This document shows positions 1 through 10,488 of a stretch of 64,000 nucleotides of DNA, piece after piece; position 1 is the first letter of the stretch; each line of letters begins with the position of its first letter. The notes under the pieces were generated by a model that saw only the letters and a program-made list of their open reading frames with translations, was not told the origin of the DNA and ran no database searches. The position numbers and the translations under genes are program-made. Where the stretch lies: contig JBBECT010000004.1 of assembly GCA_040881665.1 (NCBI GenBank), positions 878,303 to 942,302 on the forward strand. The letters run 5' to 3'. This DNA comes from Actinomycetota bacterium (GTDB lineage: Bacteria; Actinomycetota; UBA4738; HRBIN12).

Positions 1-485
1 GCGCGATCTTCGGTGGGGTCCTCGGGCTCTCGGCTGAGAACGGTCTTCTCGAGCGGTTCCTCGAACCGGTGATCGGCCACCCCGCGTCGGCGCACCTGGG
101 CCCGCCGGAGTCGACCCTGATCGCGATCTCGGTCGCGCTCGTCCTGCTCGCGCTGGGACTCGCCTGGTACCTGTGGAGCTCAGGTCGCTACGACTGGCTG
201 TCGTTCCCGCAGCGGCAGCCGTTCAGCGCCGAGGCGCTCCGCACCGGCTTCTTCGTGAACCCCGGCTACGCCTGGGCGGTCGAGCACTGGGGCAAGGGCG
301 GCGCCCGCGCGCTCGCCTGGTTCGACACGCAGGTGATCGACGGCGCTGTGAACGGCGTCGGAGCGATCGCCCGGCGCGCCTCGCGGATCTCCCCGATCTG
401 GGAGGGCGGCCTGGTCCGCGTGTACGCGGCGTCGTTCGCGATCGGCGCGGTGGCGATCCTGTTCGTGCTGGGACTCAGGAGCTGA
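1..485 (+). CDS. nuoL: NADH-quinone oxidoreductase subunit L, C-terminal part (first copy)
   Basis: The frame is open from base 3, so the gene begins before the window. The visible part (about 160 residues) is the C-terminal region of NuoL, an antiporter-like membrane subunit of complex I. It contains hydrophobic segments and a stretch reading AWFDTQVIDGAVNGVG. The same block recurs as [16 protein letters not shown] near the end of the second NuoL at 8436-10457, which shows that the two are paralogues. nuoM follows after one base, so this is the tail of an L-M-N gene set. The call is firm. The size and contents of the upstream cluster are not visible. Confidence 0.9.
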   Translation, partial: AIFGGVLGLSAENGLLERFLEPVIGHPASAHLGPPESTLIAISVALVLLALGLAWYLWSSGRYDWLSFPQRQPFSAEALRTGFFVNPGYAWAVEHWGKGGARALAWFDTQVIDGAVNGVGAIARRASRISPIWEGGLVRVYAASFAIGAVAILFVLGLRS

Positions 486-486
486 C

Positions 487-2115
487 GTGGACTTCCCGTG
501 GCTGACGCTCGTGATCTTCCTCCCCCTCCTGGGAGTGCCGGTGCTGCTGGTGGCCAAGGGGATCGACGATCGTTCGGCGCGGGGGATCGGCGTCGCCGTC
601 ACGGTGCTCACCCTGCTCGCCTCGATCGGGATGCTCGTGCAGTTCGACACGGTGGCCGCGGGCAACCAGCTCGTGGACCGAGCCGTCTGGGTCGAGTCGC
701 TCGGACTGCAGTACTTCGTCGGGGTCGACGGGATCAGCGTCTGGCTCGTGATGCTGACGACGTTCATGATGCCTGTCGCGATCTTCCTGTCGGGTGGCAT
801 CACCAAGCAGGTGCGCCTGTACATCGCGGCGTCGTTGGTGCTCGAGACCGCCGTGCTCGGCGCGTTCCTCTCGCTGGACCTGCTGCTGTTCTTTGTCTTC
901 TTCGAGGCGCTGCTCGTCCCGATGTTCCTGTTGATCGGCGTGTGGGGCAGCACGCGGCGGATCTACGCGGCTGTGAAGTTCTTCCTGTACACGATGGCAG
1001 GCTCGGCGTTCCTGCTCGTCGGGATCTTCGTGCTGTACGTGCTGTCGGGGGACGAGCTCGGGCGCGCGACGTTCGACCTGACGCAGCTCCAGCAGCTGGA
1101 TCTGCCGCCCGGCACGGCGCGCTGGTTGTTCGTGGCGTTCTTCGTCGCGTTCGCGGTGAAGGCGCCTCTGTTCCCTGTGCATACGTGGCTGCCGGACGCG
1201 CACACCGAAGCTCCGACGAAGGGCTCGGTCGTCCTGGCCGCGCTGCTGCTGAAGACCGGGACCTACGGCATGATCCGCTTCAACCTGACGCTGTTCCCCG
1301 AGGCGTCGAGCTACTTCGCCGACGTGATCGCGGTCCTCGCGGTGATCGGGATCATCTACGGGGCGATCGTCGCGGCGATGCAGACCGACCTCAAGCGCCT
1401 GATCGCCTACTCATCGGTCTCGCACATCGGTTTCGTCGTCCTGGGGATCTTCGCGCTGACCGAGCAGGGGATGAGCGGCAGCGTGCTCCAGATGGTGAAC
1501 CACGGGCTGTCGACGGGCCTGCTGTTCATCTGCGTGGGGCTGCTCTACGACCGGACGCACACGCGTGAGATGTCGGAGATGGGCGGGCTCGCCACGACGA
1601 TGCCGCTGCTCGCGGCGATGTTCCTGCTGGCCACGCTGTCGTCGATCGGTCTGCCTGGCCTGAACAACTTCGTCGGGGAGTTCCTCGTGATCCTCGGGAC
1701 GTTCAGCGTGCACGAGGTGCTCGGGGCGTTCGCCGCGCTCGGGGTGATCCTCGGAGCGATCTACATGCTGTGGGCCTACCAACGCACCTGGCAGGGAGCC
1801 GAGAAGCCGGCGTGGGCGCATCTGCCCGACATCGGTCGCTGGGAGGCCGCGGCGATGGGCCTGGTTGTCGTGGTGATGATCGCGATCGGTGTGTACCCGA
1901 AGCTGCTCCTCGATCGGGTGAACCCCGCTACCGACCGCGTGGTCGCCCGGGTCGTGTGCGCGGATGCGACCACGTTCGGAACCGATGGGAGTCAGGTGCT
2001 CGCCGCCCCCCCGGAAGCAGAGGCGCCTGCGGTCGAGGGCGGAGAAGATCCGGGGCGGGCCAACTGTGACGAGGCCTTCGCACCCGGCCAGACCACCGAG
2101 GAGGGAACGCCGTGA
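487..2115 (+). CDS. nuoM: NADH-quinone oxidoreductase subunit M (first copy)
   Basis: This 542-residue polytopic membrane protein is a proton-translocating antiporter-like subunit of complex I. The family's most conserved block is present (KAPLFPVHTWLPDAHTEAPT), with the lysine and histidine of the proton path. It starts with GTG one base after nuoL and its stop overlaps the nuoN start (GTGA), so translation is probably coupled. A C-terminal tail of about 50 polar residues, rich in Glu, Ala and Pro and containing two Cys, follows the last membrane segment. The second NuoM in this window (10489-12036) lacks this tail, so it is unusual. Confidence 0.93.
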   Translation: MDFPWLTLVIFLPLLGVPVLLVAKGIDDRSARGIGVAVTVLTLLASIGMLVQFDTVAAGNQLVDRAVWVESLGLQYFVGVDGISVWLVMLTTFMMPVAIFLSGGITKQVRLYIAASLVLETAVLGAFLSLDLLLFFVFFEALLVPMFLLIGVWGSTRRIYAAVKFFLYTMAGSAFLLVGIFVLYVLSGDELGRATFDLTQLQQLDLPPGTARWLFVAFFVAFAVKAPLFPVHTWLPDAHTEAPTKGSVVLAALLLKTGTYGMIRFNLTLFPEASSYFADVIAVLAVIGIIYGAIVAAMQTDLKRLIAYSSVSHIGFVVLGIFALTEQGMSGSVLQMVNHGLSTGLLFICVGLLYDRTHTREMSEMGGLATTMPLLAAMFLLATLSSIGLPGLNNFVGEFLVILGTFSVHEVLGAFAALGVILGAIYMLWAYQRTWQGAEKPAWAHLPDIGRWEAAAMGLVVVVMIAIGVYPKLLLDRVNPATDRVVARVVCADATTFGTDGSQVLAAPPEAEAPAVEGGEDPGRANCDEAFAPGQTTEEGTP

Positions 2116-3581
2116 ACCCGGACGCGCCGCTCCCCACGCCGCCGCTGGACTTCCTGCCCCTGCTGCCCGAGCTGATCCTGCTCGGGTTCGGCGTGATCGC
2201 GTTGATCGCCGGGACGTTCGTCCGAAAGCGCTCGCACACCGCGCAGCTCCCGCTGATGCTGCTCACCCTCGCGGGATTCACGACGTCGGCGGCCGCCTCG
2301 ATCCTGCTCTGGAACCGGGAGGGTGACGCGACCGTGCTCGGCGGGATGATCGGCACCGACCGCTTCAGCGTGGCCGGTCGTCTGATCATCCTCGCCATCG
2401 GCGCGCTCGGGGCGGTGCTGGCGTTCCATTACTTCTCGCGCACGCAGGACCCTCGGGCGGAGTTCTGGGCGCTGCTGCTGTTCTCGGTGCTCGGGATGAC
2501 CCTGATCGTCGCGGCCGCCGACCTGATCGTGGTCTTCCTCGCGCTCGAGATCCTGTCGTTGTCGCTGTACGTGATGACGGCATTCGGCTGGCAGGTCGGC
2601 TCGACCGAGGCGGCGATGAAGTACTTCCTGCTCGGCGCGTTCTCGTCGGCGTTCTTCCTGTTCGGGGTGTCGTTCGCCTACGGCGCGTCGGGGAGCACGA
2701 ACATCGGTGAGCTCGCGCTGTCGCTCACCGATCCCGGCAGCCAGGCGCTCGCGCTCGTGGCCGCCGGGTTCCTGCTGATCGGCTTCGGCTTCAAGGTCTC
2801 GCTCGTGCCGTTCCATATGTGGACGCCGGACGTCTATCAGGGCGCGCCCACCTCGGTCACCGCCTTCATGGCGGCGGGAACGAAGGGCGCGGCGTTCCTC
2901 GCCCTGACGCGCGTGTTCACGGTCGCGTTCCAGCCGCTCACCTGGGACTGGCGGCCGGTGATCGTGGCGGTCGCGGTGGTCAGCATGGTGGGGGGGTCGA
3001 TCCTCGCGATCGCGCAGACCGACGTGAAGCGGATGCTTGCCTACTCGAGCGTCGCGCACGCCGGATTCATCCTCACGGGGCTCACGTCGGCCGACCAGGT
3101 GGGGATCGAGGCGGTCCTGTACTACCTCGTGGCCTACGCCGTGTCGGTGATCGGTGCGTTCGGCGTCGTGATGCTCGCGTCCGGCAACGCCCTCGAGCGC
3201 TCCTCCTACGCCTCGTTCCGCGGGCTCGCGAAGCGCAGTCCCGTGCTCGCCGGATTGCTGACCCTGTTCCTGCTCTCGCTCTCGGGGATCCCGCCCACGG
3301 TCGGGTTCGTCGGCAAGGTGGGCGTGTTCTCCGCCGCGGTGGGTGCCGGCTACTGGTGGCTCGCGATGATCGGTGTGCTCGCGAGCGCGATCGCCGCCTT
3401 CTTCTACCTACGGGTGGTCGTGATGATGTACATGCAGGAGCCCGAGGGAGACGCCGTCGCGGACGACGCCGCGTTGCCGCGCTGGACCCTCGCCGTGCCC
3501 GCCGTGCTCACCCTCGTGCTCGGCGTGTTCCCGGGTCTGATCCTCGGCCTGCTCGAGGAGGCGTCGATCCTCCGATGGTGA
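2112..3581 (+). CDS. nuoN: NADH-quinone oxidoreductase subunit N (first copy)
   Basis: This 489-residue multi-spanning protein is the third antiporter-like subunit of complex I. Typical NuoN blocks are visible: GFGFKVSLVPFHMWTPDVYQ and the downstream TDVKRMLAYSSVAHAGF. The GTG start overlaps the nuoM stop. It ends the first L-M-N set, and a non-nuo gene (polyprenyl synthase) follows after 43 bases. The second NuoN at 12039-13523 is a clear but divergent paralogue. Confidence 0.93.
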   Translation: MNPDAPLPTPPLDFLPLLPELILLGFGVIALIAGTFVRKRSHTAQLPLMLLTLAGFTTSAAASILLWNREGDATVLGGMIGTDRFSVAGRLIILAIGALGAVLAFHYFSRTQDPRAEFWALLLFSVLGMTLIVAAADLIVVFLALEILSLSLYVMTAFGWQVGSTEAAMKYFLLGAFSSAFFLFGVSFAYGASGSTNIGELALSLTDPGSQALALVAAGFLLIGFGFKVSLVPFHMWTPDVYQGAPTSVTAFMAAGTKGAAFLALTRVFTVAFQPLTWDWRPVIVAVAVVSMVGGSILAIAQTDVKRMLAYSSVAHAGFILTGLTSADQVGIEAVLYYLVAYAVSVIGAFGVVMLASGNALERSSYASFRGLAKRSPVLAGLLTLFLLSLSGIPPTVGFVGKVGVFSAAVGAGYWWLAMIGVLASAIAAFFYLRVVVMMYMQEPEGDAVADDAALPRWTLAVPAVLTLVLGVFPGLILGLLEEASILRW

Positions 3582-3624
3582 CCCCACTCGCGGCGGGACA
3601 CCCCTGTGTGGGAGGCTGGCGCCC

Positions 3625-4632
3625 GTGAGCCGCCGCGTGATCCCCGGGCTGGAGGCCCCCGACCCCGTGCTCGAGCGGGAGATCCGCGGGCGGCTCGATC
3701 GCGTCGAGGAAGCGCTCGAGAAAGCGGTCCGAGCCGACTCGGACCTGCTCGCCGAGACCTCCCGCCACCTGCTGGCCGCCGGGGGCAAGCGCTTCCGTCC
3801 GATGCTCGTCCTGCTCGCCGGCTACTTCGGCGATCCGACCGACCACCGGCTGATCCCCGGGTCGGTCTCGATCGAGCTCGTGCACCTGGCGACCCTGTAC
3901 CACGACGACGTGATCGACGAGGCCGACTCGCGGCGCGGTACCCCGAGCGCGAATTCGCGCTGGGACAACACGGTCGCGATCCTCACCGGCGACTACCTGT
4001 TCGCCCGCGCCTCGGAGATCTCCACCGATCTCGGCACCGAGGTCTGCCGACTGCTCGCACGCACGATCGCGATCCTGTGCGACGGCCAGATCCGCGAGGT
4101 GGACTCATCCGGGAACGTGGACCAGCCCGAGGACAGCTACATGGAGATCATCCGCCGCAAGACCGGGTCGCTGATCGCCACGAGTTGCCGCCTGGGCGGG
4201 ATGCTCTCGGATGCCACGCCCGACACCGTCGACACCCTCGAGGCGTTCGGCGAGGCCGTCGGCATGGCCTTCCAGCTCTCGGACGACATCATGGACGTCA
4301 CCGCCACCCAGCTCGAGCTCGGGAAGGAACCGGGCGTCGACATGAAGGAGGGCGTCTACACGCTCCCGGTGCTGCACGCGCTGGCCACCGGCCCCGAGCG
4401 CGAGGAACTGTCCCGGCTGCTCTCGGGCGGTCCTCCCGACGGCGAGCGGCTCGATCGGGCGCTGGAGATCATCCGGACCGGCGACGGCATCGACCACGCC
4501 CGGGCCGCCGTGACGGGCGAGGTCCGCCGCGCGAAGGACCTGGCGGCGCGCCTGCCCGACGGCACGCCGCGCACCGCGTTGGTGCAGCTCGCGAGTTTCC
4601 TCGCGGCCCGATGCGGCGCGGAGCAGGCGTGA
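3625..4632 (+). CDS. Polyprenyl diphosphate synthase (probably menaquinone side chain)
   Basis: The enzyme chain-extends allylic diphosphates with isopentenyl diphosphate. It is a 335-residue all-helical trans-prenyltransferase. Visible signatures are GGKRFRP (about residues 53-59), the first aspartate-rich motif DDVID at 94-98 in the context LYHDDVIDEADSRRG, and the second motif SDDIMDV near residue 217. The GTG start has a GGGAGG ribosome site 9 bases upstream. It lies between two nuo gene sets, which fits a role in making the quinone tail used by complex I (inference). Chain length cannot be read from sequence; heptaprenyl or longer is plausible. Confidence 0.88.
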   Translation: MSRRVIPGLEAPDPVLEREIRGRLDRVEEALEKAVRADSDLLAETSRHLLAAGGKRFRPMLVLLAGYFGDPTDHRLIPGSVSIELVHLATLYHDDVIDEADSRRGTPSANSRWDNTVAILTGDYLFARASEISTDLGTEVCRLLARTIAILCDGQIREVDSSGNVDQPEDSYMEIIRRKTGSLIATSCRLGGMLSDATPDTVDTLEAFGEAVGMAFQLSDDIMDVTATQLELGKEPGVDMKEGVYTLPVLHALATGPEREELSRLLSGGPPDGERLDRALEIIRTGDGIDHARAAVTGEVRRAKDLAARLPDGTPRTALVQLASFLAARCGAEQA

Positions 4633-4687
4633 GCACGGCGCTGCTAGACTCCGCGCCCGAGATGCTGGGGAGGGATCTCGCGAGCTC

Positions 4688-5053
4688 GTGAACACCTACT
4701 ACAACAGCTACGGGGTCGTCGTCGCCGTGATCGTCGCGGGCGCGGGTCTGGTCGCCGTGGCCTTCGGCGCCGCGAAGCTGATCGCTCCCAGCCGCCCGAG
4801 CTACGGCAAGCTCACGACCTACGAGTGCGGCATCGACCCGGTGGGCGAGGGCTGGGCGCAGAGCCAGGTCCGCTACTACATCTACGGGTTCCTCTTCGTG
4901 ATCTTCGACGTCGAGAGCGTGTTCCTGTTCCCGTGGGCGGTGACCTTCGAGAACATCGGTTGGAGCGCCGTCGTCGAGATGGGTCTGTTCATCGGGATCC
5001 TCGGCGTCGGCCTCGTGTACGCGTGGCGGAAGGGGGTGCTGAGGTGGGCGTGA
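4688..5053 (+). CDS. nuoA: NADH-quinone oxidoreductase subunit A
   Basis: This 121-residue membrane subunit of complex I has three hydrophobic segments. The NuoA signature is clear: [14 protein letters not shown] (about residues 40-53), which carries the conserved Cys of the active/deactive loop, followed by [22 protein letters not shown]. The GTG start follows a GGGGAGGGA ribosome site. A TAGACT box at 4644 could be a -10 element for the operon, but I see no clear -35. It is the first gene of an operon running without real gaps to nuoN at 13523. Confidence 0.93.
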   Translation: MNTYYNSYGVVVAVIVAGAGLVAVAFGAAKLIAPSRPSYGKLTTYECGIDPVGEGWAQSQVRYYIYGFLFVIFDVESVFLFPWAVTFENIGWSAVVEMGLFIGILGVGLVYAWRKGVLRWA

Positions 5054-5556
5054 TCGACGGCTCTCCGCTGCACAAGGTCAAACCCGTCAAGTTCCTGCTG
5101 AACTGGGGTCGCAAGTACTCCCTGTGGGTCATGAACTTCGGTCTGGCCTGCTGTGCGATCGAGTTCATCGCCGGCTCGGCGGCCAAGCACGACTTCATCC
5201 GGCTCGGGGTGATCCCCTTCGCGCACGGACCCCGCCAGGCCGACCTGCTCGTGGTCGCAGGAACGCTCACGGACAAGATGGCGCCCGCCCTCAAGCGCGT
5301 CTACGATCAGATGCCCGACCCGAAGTACGTGATCTCGTTCGGCAGCTGCTCGAACTGCGGCGGCCCCTACTGGGACTCGTACTCGGTCACCAAGGGTGTC
5401 GATCAGATCGTCCCGGTCGACGTGTACGTCCCCGGATGCCCTCCCCGTCCCGAGGCCCTGATCCACGGGATCGTGAAGCTGCAGGAGAAGATCGGTCAGG
5501 AAGACATCAAGGAGAAGTGGAGTGGCACCAGTGGCGCCCCCGCTGTCTCCTCCTGA
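5044..5556 (+). CDS. nuoB: NADH-quinone oxidoreductase subunit B
   Basis: This about 170-residue subunit holds the terminal 4Fe-4S cluster N2. The four ligands are visible: the Cys-Cys pair in [12 protein letters not shown] (residues 36-37), Cys102 in FGSCSNCGG and Cys132 in [12 protein letters not shown]. Two GTG starts are possible, at 5044 and 5050. I chose 5044 because AAGGGGG lies about 7 bases upstream. Both overlap the end of nuoA. The C-terminus overlaps nuoC by about 35 bases. Confidence 0.92.
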   Translation: MGVIDGSPLHKVKPVKFLLNWGRKYSLWVMNFGLACCAIEFIAGSAAKHDFIRLGVIPFAHGPRQADLLVVAGTLTDKMAPALKRVYDQMPDPKYVISFGSCSNCGGPYWDSYSVTKGVDQIVPVDVYVPGCPPRPEALIHGIVKLQEKIGQEDIKEKWSGTSGAPAVSS

Positions 5557-6049
5557 GATCACCGAGCGCCTCCGAGCGCAACTCGGCGACGACCTCCTGG
5601 GCGCAGAGGACTCGTTCGGACACGCCGTGTTCGGGGTGACGGCCTCGCGTTACCACGAAGCGATCAAGCTCTGCCGCGACGAACCGAAGCTGGCCTGCGA
5701 CTACTGCGACTTCGTCGGGGGCGTCGACCGGGGCGAGGACGGGTTCGAGGTCGTGACGGCCCTGTACTCGACGAAGCTGCACCACAACGTGCGCTTCAAG
5801 GTCCCGCTGCCCCGGGAGGCACCGGCGATCGACACGATCAGCGATCTGTACGCCGGCGCGAACTGGCACGAGCGCGAGCTGATCGAGATGTTCGGGATCG
5901 AGGTGACCGGGCATCCCCAGCCGGTCAACCTGCTGCTGCCCGAGCAGTTCGAAGGGCACCCGCTGCGCAAGGACTTCGTCCTGATGAGCCGGGTGGCCAA
6001 GCCCTGGCCGGGGGACTCCGAGGGCGAAGAAGACGGGGACGCGGAGTGA
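5522..6049 (+). CDS. nuoC: NADH-quinone oxidoreductase subunit C
   Basis: This 175-residue peripheral-arm subunit (30 kDa subunit) carries the family signature as [18 protein letters not shown], followed by PLRKDF near the C-terminus. It is not fused to NuoD: its length is that of NuoC alone, and the next gene, overlapping by GTGA, is nuoH. nuoD would normally sit at this junction but is absent. The GTG start within nuoB is the only reasonable one upstream of the conserved region. Confidence 0.9.
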   Translation: MAPVAPPLSPPEITERLRAQLGDDLLGAEDSFGHAVFGVTASRYHEAIKLCRDEPKLACDYCDFVGGVDRGEDGFEVVTALYSTKLHHNVRFKVPLPREAPAIDTISDLYAGANWHERELIEMFGIEVTGHPQPVNLLLPEQFEGHPLRKDFVLMSRVAKPWPGDSEGEEDGDAE

Positions 6050-7080
6050 TCGAGCAGGTCGCCGCCCCATTCACCCTGCTGGCCACCGAGGCCGGCACGA
6101 GCGTCTTCGACTTCGACAACGTCTGGCTCACCACGATCGTGAAGGCCGCGGTCGTGCTGGGCTTCTTCCTCGTCGCGCCGCTGCTCGTGGGCTACATGGA
6201 GCACAAGACGCTCGCGCACATGCAGGCGCGGTTCGGACCGATGGAGGCCGGTGGCTTCCACGGCTGGGCCCAGCTCGTCGCCGACGGGGTGAAGTTCATC
6301 CAGAAGGAGGACGTGGTCCCGAAGGCGGCCGACCGCACGGTGTTCTCCCTCGCGCCGGCCGTGACGATGGTTCCCTACATCGTCCTGGTGGTGCTGATCC
6401 CGTTCAGCCCGACGGTGTTCGCGATCAACCTCGACCTCGGCATCTTCTTCCTGCTGGCGCTGAGCTCGGTGAGCGTGATCGGCGTGCTGATGGCCGGATG
6501 GGCGAGCGCGAACAAGTTCTCCTTGATCGGCGCATTGCGCGCGGCCGCGCAGCTGATCGCCTACGAGTTGCCGCTCGTGCTCGCCGCCGCCGCGATCGTG
6601 ATGCAAGCGGGAACGATGTCGCTGATCGGCATCACCGAGATGCAGGAGAGCTTCTGGTACGTCGCCACGCAGCCGATCGGCTTCGTGATCTTCATGATGG
6701 CGGCGCTGGCCGAGATGACGCGGCCGCCGTTCGACATGCCGATCGCCGACTCCGAGATCATCTTCGGGGCCTACACCGAATACACCGGCTTGAAGTTCGC
6801 GTTCTTCCTGCTCGCCGAGTACGGGGCGATCGTCGTGTTCTCGGCGATCGCGTCGGTGCTCTACCTCGGCGGGTACCGGGCGCTGCCGGGGCTCGGCGCG
6901 ATCCCCGCGCCGCTGTGGATGGCGGGCAAGATCGCCGCGCTGTCGTTCGTCGTGATCTGGCTGCGGGCCACGTTCCCGCGGCTGCGCGAGGATCAGCTCC
7001 AGCGGTTCGCCTGGCTCGCGCTGATCCCGCTGGCACTGCTGCAGATCATGGTCGTCGCCGTGTTGAAGGTCGCGTACTAG
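6046..7080 (+). CDS. nuoH: NADH-quinone oxidoreductase subunit H
   Basis: This 344-residue membrane subunit joins the peripheral and membrane arms and lines the quinone chamber. Diagnostic blocks are [16 protein letters not shown] near residue 50, [22 protein letters not shown] and [15 protein letters not shown]. The last contains the acidic loop facing the quinone site. The GTG start overlaps the nuoC stop by four bases, so no sequence was lost in the gap where nuoD would be expected. Multiple transmembrane helices are evident. Confidence 0.94.
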   Translation: MIEQVAAPFTLLATEAGTSVFDFDNVWLTTIVKAAVVLGFFLVAPLLVGYMEHKTLAHMQARFGPMEAGGFHGWAQLVADGVKFIQKEDVVPKAADRTVFSLAPAVTMVPYIVLVVLIPFSPTVFAINLDLGIFFLLALSSVSVIGVLMAGWASANKFSLIGALRAAAQLIAYELPLVLAAAAIVMQAGTMSLIGITEMQESFWYVATQPIGFVIFMMAALAEMTRPPFDMPIADSEIIFGAYTEYTGLKFAFFLLAEYGAIVVFSAIASVLYLGGYRALPGLGAIPAPLWMAGKIAALSFVVIWLRATFPRLREDQLQRFAWLALIPLALLQIMVVAVLKVAY

Positions 7081-7102
7081 TACACCGGAGAGGGGGAGCG
7101 AG

Positions 7103-7633
7103 ATGGCAGACATCGAGAAGATGCCCGAGGAGGCCAAGAAGACCGGCGGGGGCCAAGGCCTGCTGAAGGGTCTCGGCGTCACCCTGAAGACGCTGCTCAC
7201 TCCGGCCGTCACGCAGGCGTATCCGCACGTGCAGCCCGATCTGCCCGCGCGCACCCGCGGCGTGATCGCCCTGAAGGAGAGCAACTGCACGGTCTGCTAC
7301 AAGTGCTCGCGCGAGTGCCCGGACTGGTGCATCTACATCGACGCCCACAAGGAGTCGCACGATCCCGCGGGGGGTGGCCGCGCCCGGTCGGCGAAGGTGC
7401 TCGACCGGTTCGCGATCGACTACGCCCTGTGCATGTACTGCGGGATCTGCGTCGAGGTCTGCCCGTTCGACGCCCTGTTCTGGAGCCCGGCGTTCGACTA
7501 CGCGGAGTACGGCATCGCCGAGCTCACCCACGAGAAGGAACGCCTGGAGGAGTGGACCTACAAGGTCCTTCCGCCGCCGGCCCTCGAGGAGGGCGCCACG
7601 GCTCCCCAGGGTGATGAAGAGGGAGCGGCGTAG
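7103..7633 (+). CDS. nuoI: NADH-quinone oxidoreductase subunit I
   Basis: This 176-residue ferredoxin-like subunit carries two 4Fe-4S clusters (N6a and N6b). Both CxxCxxCxxxCP motifs are present: Cys62-65-68-72 ([12 protein letters not shown]) and Cys110-113-116-120 ([12 protein letters not shown]). The ATG start has a strong GGAGAGGGGGAG ribosome site. The C-terminal tail is acidic. The spacer between the motifs (about 38 residues) is typical of NuoI. Confidence 0.94.
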   Translation: MADIEKMPEEAKKTGGGQGLLKGLGVTLKTLLTPAVTQAYPHVQPDLPARTRGVIALKESNCTVCYKCSRECPDWCIYIDAHKESHDPAGGGRARSAKVLDRFAIDYALCMYCGICVEVCPFDALFWSPAFDYAEYGIAELTHEKERLEEWTYKVLPPPALEEGATAPQGDEEGAA

Positions 7634-8143
7634 GTGGAGGTCTCCGCCCAGGAATACGCGTTCGCCGTCCTCGCGTTCGTCGGGACCTTCTCCGCGATCC
7701 GCGTCGTGACGACCAGGAACGTGGTCAGGGGCGCGCTTTACCTCGTCGTGTCGCTCGCGTCGGTCGGCGGCGTGTTCCTCGTCACCGCGGCCGAGTTCGT
7801 CGCGGGCGTCCAGATCCTGATCTACGTGGGGTCGATCGTGATCCTGTTCCTGTTCGGACTCATGCTCACGAAGGCGCCGATCGGGCGGGACACGCTCGAC
7901 AACCAGCAGCGCGGCGTCGCGGCGATCGTCGGTCTCGGGGTGTTCGCCGGGCTGGTCTTGCTGATCCAGGACGCCTTCAGCATGGACGCCGCCGATCGGA
8001 TCGAGCTGCAGGCGACGACGGCCGCGCAGGTCGGCGACTCGATGTTCCGTGATTGGGTGCTGCCATTCGAGGCGGTATCGTTCCTGCTGCTCGCCGCGCT
8101 GATCGGGGCGATCGTGCTGGCGAGGAAGGACGACGCGCAGTGA
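7634..8143 (+). CDS. nuoJ: NADH-quinone oxidoreductase subunit J
   Basis: This 169-residue membrane subunit of complex I has five predicted hydrophobic segments. The family block [21 protein letters not shown] is nearly complete, and this helix contains the pi-bulge region important for coupling. It starts with GTG directly after the nuoI stop and overlaps nuoK by GTGA. Confidence 0.9.
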   Translation: MEVSAQEYAFAVLAFVGTFSAIRVVTTRNVVRGALYLVVSLASVGGVFLVTAAEFVAGVQILIYVGSIVILFLFGLMLTKAPIGRDTLDNQQRGVAAIVGLGVFAGLVLLIQDAFSMDAADRIELQATTAAQVGDSMFRDWVLPFEAVSFLLLAALIGAIVLARKDDAQ

Positions 8144-8442
8144 TCCGCCTGCCGCTGCTGCTGCTGTTCTCGGCCGCCCTGTTCTCGGCCGGCGTCTACG
8201 GCGTGCTCGCACGACGTAACGGCGTCCTCGTGCTGATGTCGATCGAGCTGATGCTGAACGCCGTCACGATCAACCTCGTGGCGTTCTCGGCGGCGCTCCG
8301 GGACGTCACCGGACAGGTCTTCGCCTTGTTCGTGATCGCCGTCGCGGCCGCGGAGGTCGGGATCGGGCTCGCGATCGTGATCCTGATCTACCGCAACCGC
8401 GAGACGATCAACGTGGACGAGGTGAACCTCCTCAAGTGGTAG
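8140..8442 (+). CDS. nuoK: NADH-quinone oxidoreductase subunit K
   Basis: This 100-residue membrane protein has three transmembrane helices. The conserved [17 protein letters not shown] carries the buried Glu, and a second conserved acidic site is in [12 protein letters not shown] chose the GTG at 8140, which overlaps the nuoJ stop, because it gives the normal family length. A longer frame open upstream is only a shadow of nuoJ. The gene end overlaps the nuoL start. Confidence 0.9.
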   Translation: MIRLPLLLLFSAALFSAGVYGVLARRNGVLVLMSIELMLNAVTINLVAFSAALRDVTGQVFALFVIAVAAAEVGIGLAIVILIYRNRETINVDEVNLLKW

Positions 8443-10457
8443 GTCTGCTCGCGACCGAGGCCGGCGGCCACGCGACCTCCGCGGCGACCTCGCCCGGGTT
8501 CCTCGAGTACGCGTGGCTCCTCCCGCTCGTCCCGGCGGTCGCCGCGCTGCTGATCGTGCTGTTCGGCAAGCGCCTGCCCGGCAAGGGTGCCGACCTCGGC
8601 ATGATCTCGATCTCGGCGGTCGTCGTGATGGCCGGTCTGGTGCTGTTCCACTTCGTCGACGGCGGAGGAGCCTACGAGAAGGGCTGGGAGCTCTCGCCGG
8701 TCGGCTTCCTCGGCAGCGGCTCGTTCACCCTCGAGGTCGGCGTCTTCGTCGACGGCCTGACCGCCGTGATGGTGACGATGGTCGCGGTCGTGTCGTTCTG
8801 CGTGCACCTGTACTCGATCGGCTACATGAAAGACGATCCCCGGTTCCCCTGGTTCTACGCGCTGCTCTCGCTGTTCACCGCCGCGATGCTGAACCTGGTG
8901 ATCGCGAACGACCTGATCCAGCTGCTCGTGGGGTGGGAGCTGGTCGGGATCGCGTCGTACCTGATCATCGGCTTCTGGTGGGAATCCAAGGAGAACTCGA
9001 ACGCCGCGAACAAGGCGTTCCTGACGACCCGCTTCGGCGATGTCGGCTTCATGTTCGGGATCTTCGTCCTGATCGTCGCCGTGGGCACCTCGAACATCCC
9101 GACGATCCTCGAGGCCTCGCAGGCCGGAGCGATCACGGGAACGGTCTTGACGGTCTCCGGCCTGCTGCTGCTGTGCGGCGCGGTCGGCAAGTCGGCCCAG
9201 GTGCCGCTGCACGTGTGGTTGCCCGATGCGATGGCCGGCCCGACGCCCGCTTCGGCGCTGATCCACGCCGCGACGATGGTCGTCGCCGGGATCTACCTGA
9301 TCGCCCGCATGTTCCCGATCTACGTCGACGGCGAGACCGCGATCACGGTCGTGGGCATCGTCGGAGCGATCACGATGCTGCTGGGCGCCGTGCTTGCATT
9401 GGTGCAGGACGACCTCAAGCGGGTGCTCGCCTACTCCACGATCTCCCAGCTTGCCTACATGGTCGCCGCGCTCGGCCTCGGCAGCCACGGGTACACGCCG
9501 GGGCTGTTCCACATGTTCACGCACGCGTTCTTCAAGGCCCTGCTGTTCCTCTGTGCGGGTTCGGTGATCCACGCGGTGCACACGAACAACATGTCGGAGA
9601 TGGGTGGACTCCGGAAGAAGATGCCCATCACGTACTGGACGTTCCTGATCGGGACGCTCGCGCTTATGGGGGTGCCCCCGTTCGCCGGGTTCTGGTCGAA
9701 GGACGAGATCATCACGGTCGCCTGGACCGAGGGCGAGTACCTGATCTGGGGAGCCGCCCTGGCGACGGCGGGACTCACCGCCTTCTACATGATCCGGGCG
9801 TTGCTGCTGACCTTCCACGGCTCGTATCGCGGGCACGCGCATCCGCACGAGTCTCCAAGGGTGATGACGACCCCGCTCGTGATTCTCGCGATCCCCTCGA
9901 TCGCGATCGGATTCCTCGGTGCTCCGAACCTCGATCTCGGGTTCATCGAGTTCAACGGGGCGTTCGGCGACTGGGTCTTCTTCCGCGAACACGTCACCGA
10001 GGACTTCTCGATCGGCTACGCCCTCGTCTCGCTCGTCGCGGTGGGGATCGGGGTCGCCGTGTCGATGGCGCTGTACCGCGGCTACCGCGAGCGGGATCCG
10101 CTGACCAAGCTCGGGCCGATCTACACGGCCCTGGAACGTCGTCTGTACATCGACGACCTCTACATGAAGGGCATCGTCCGGCCGGTGCAATACACGCTGG
10201 CCTCCGCGGTGAACTGGACGAACACCTACATCATCGACGGCATCGTGAACGGTCTGGCGGTACTCACGCGCGGCCTGGGAGAGGCCGTCGCGTGGTTCGA
10301 CCGCACCGTGATCGACGGCGCCGTCAACGTGATCGGACGGGGCGCCGGTGAGACCGGTGGTCTGCTCCGCTATCTGCAATCGGGCAACGTGCAGCGCTAC
10401 GCCGTGTTCCTGTTCGTCGGCGTCGTCGCTCTTGCCATCGTCATGACGAGAGTCTGA
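8436..10457 (+). CDS. nuoL: NADH-quinone oxidoreductase subunit L (second copy)
   Basis: This 673-residue antiporter-like subunit has the long lateral C-terminal helix region. Conserved blocks are [20 protein letters not shown] (about residues 162-181), [20 protein letters not shown], and FSKD-type WSKDEII. The C-terminal 60 residues match those of the partial NuoL at 1-485. The GTG start overlaps the nuoK stop. It is the full-length member of the L pair in this window. Confidence 0.94.
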   Translation: MVGLLATEAGGHATSAATSPGFLEYAWLLPLVPAVAALLIVLFGKRLPGKGADLGMISISAVVVMAGLVLFHFVDGGGAYEKGWELSPVGFLGSGSFTLEVGVFVDGLTAVMVTMVAVVSFCVHLYSIGYMKDDPRFPWFYALLSLFTAAMLNLVIANDLIQLLVGWELVGIASYLIIGFWWESKENSNAANKAFLTTRFGDVGFMFGIFVLIVAVGTSNIPTILEASQAGAITGTVLTVSGLLLLCGAVGKSAQVPLHVWLPDAMAGPTPASALIHAATMVVAGIYLIARMFPIYVDGETAITVVGIVGAITMLLGAVLALVQDDLKRVLAYSTISQLAYMVAALGLGSHGYTPGLFHMFTHAFFKALLFLCAGSVIHAVHTNNMSEMGGLRKKMPITYWTFLIGTLALMGVPPFAGFWSKDEIITVAWTEGEYLIWGAALATAGLTAFYMIRALLLTFHGSYRGHAHPHESPRVMTTPLVILAIPSIAIGFLGAPNLDLGFIEFNGAFGDWVFFREHVTEDFSIGYALVSLVAVGIGVAVSMALYRGYRERDPLTKLGPIYTALERRLYIDDLYMKGIVRPVQYTLASAVNWTNTYIIDGIVNGLAVLTRGLGEAVAWFDRTVIDGAVNVIGRGAGETGGLLRYLQSGNVQRYAVFLFVGVVALAIVMTRV

Positions 10458-10488
10458 GGGAAGGCCAAGCAGACATGGGAGAGAGCCG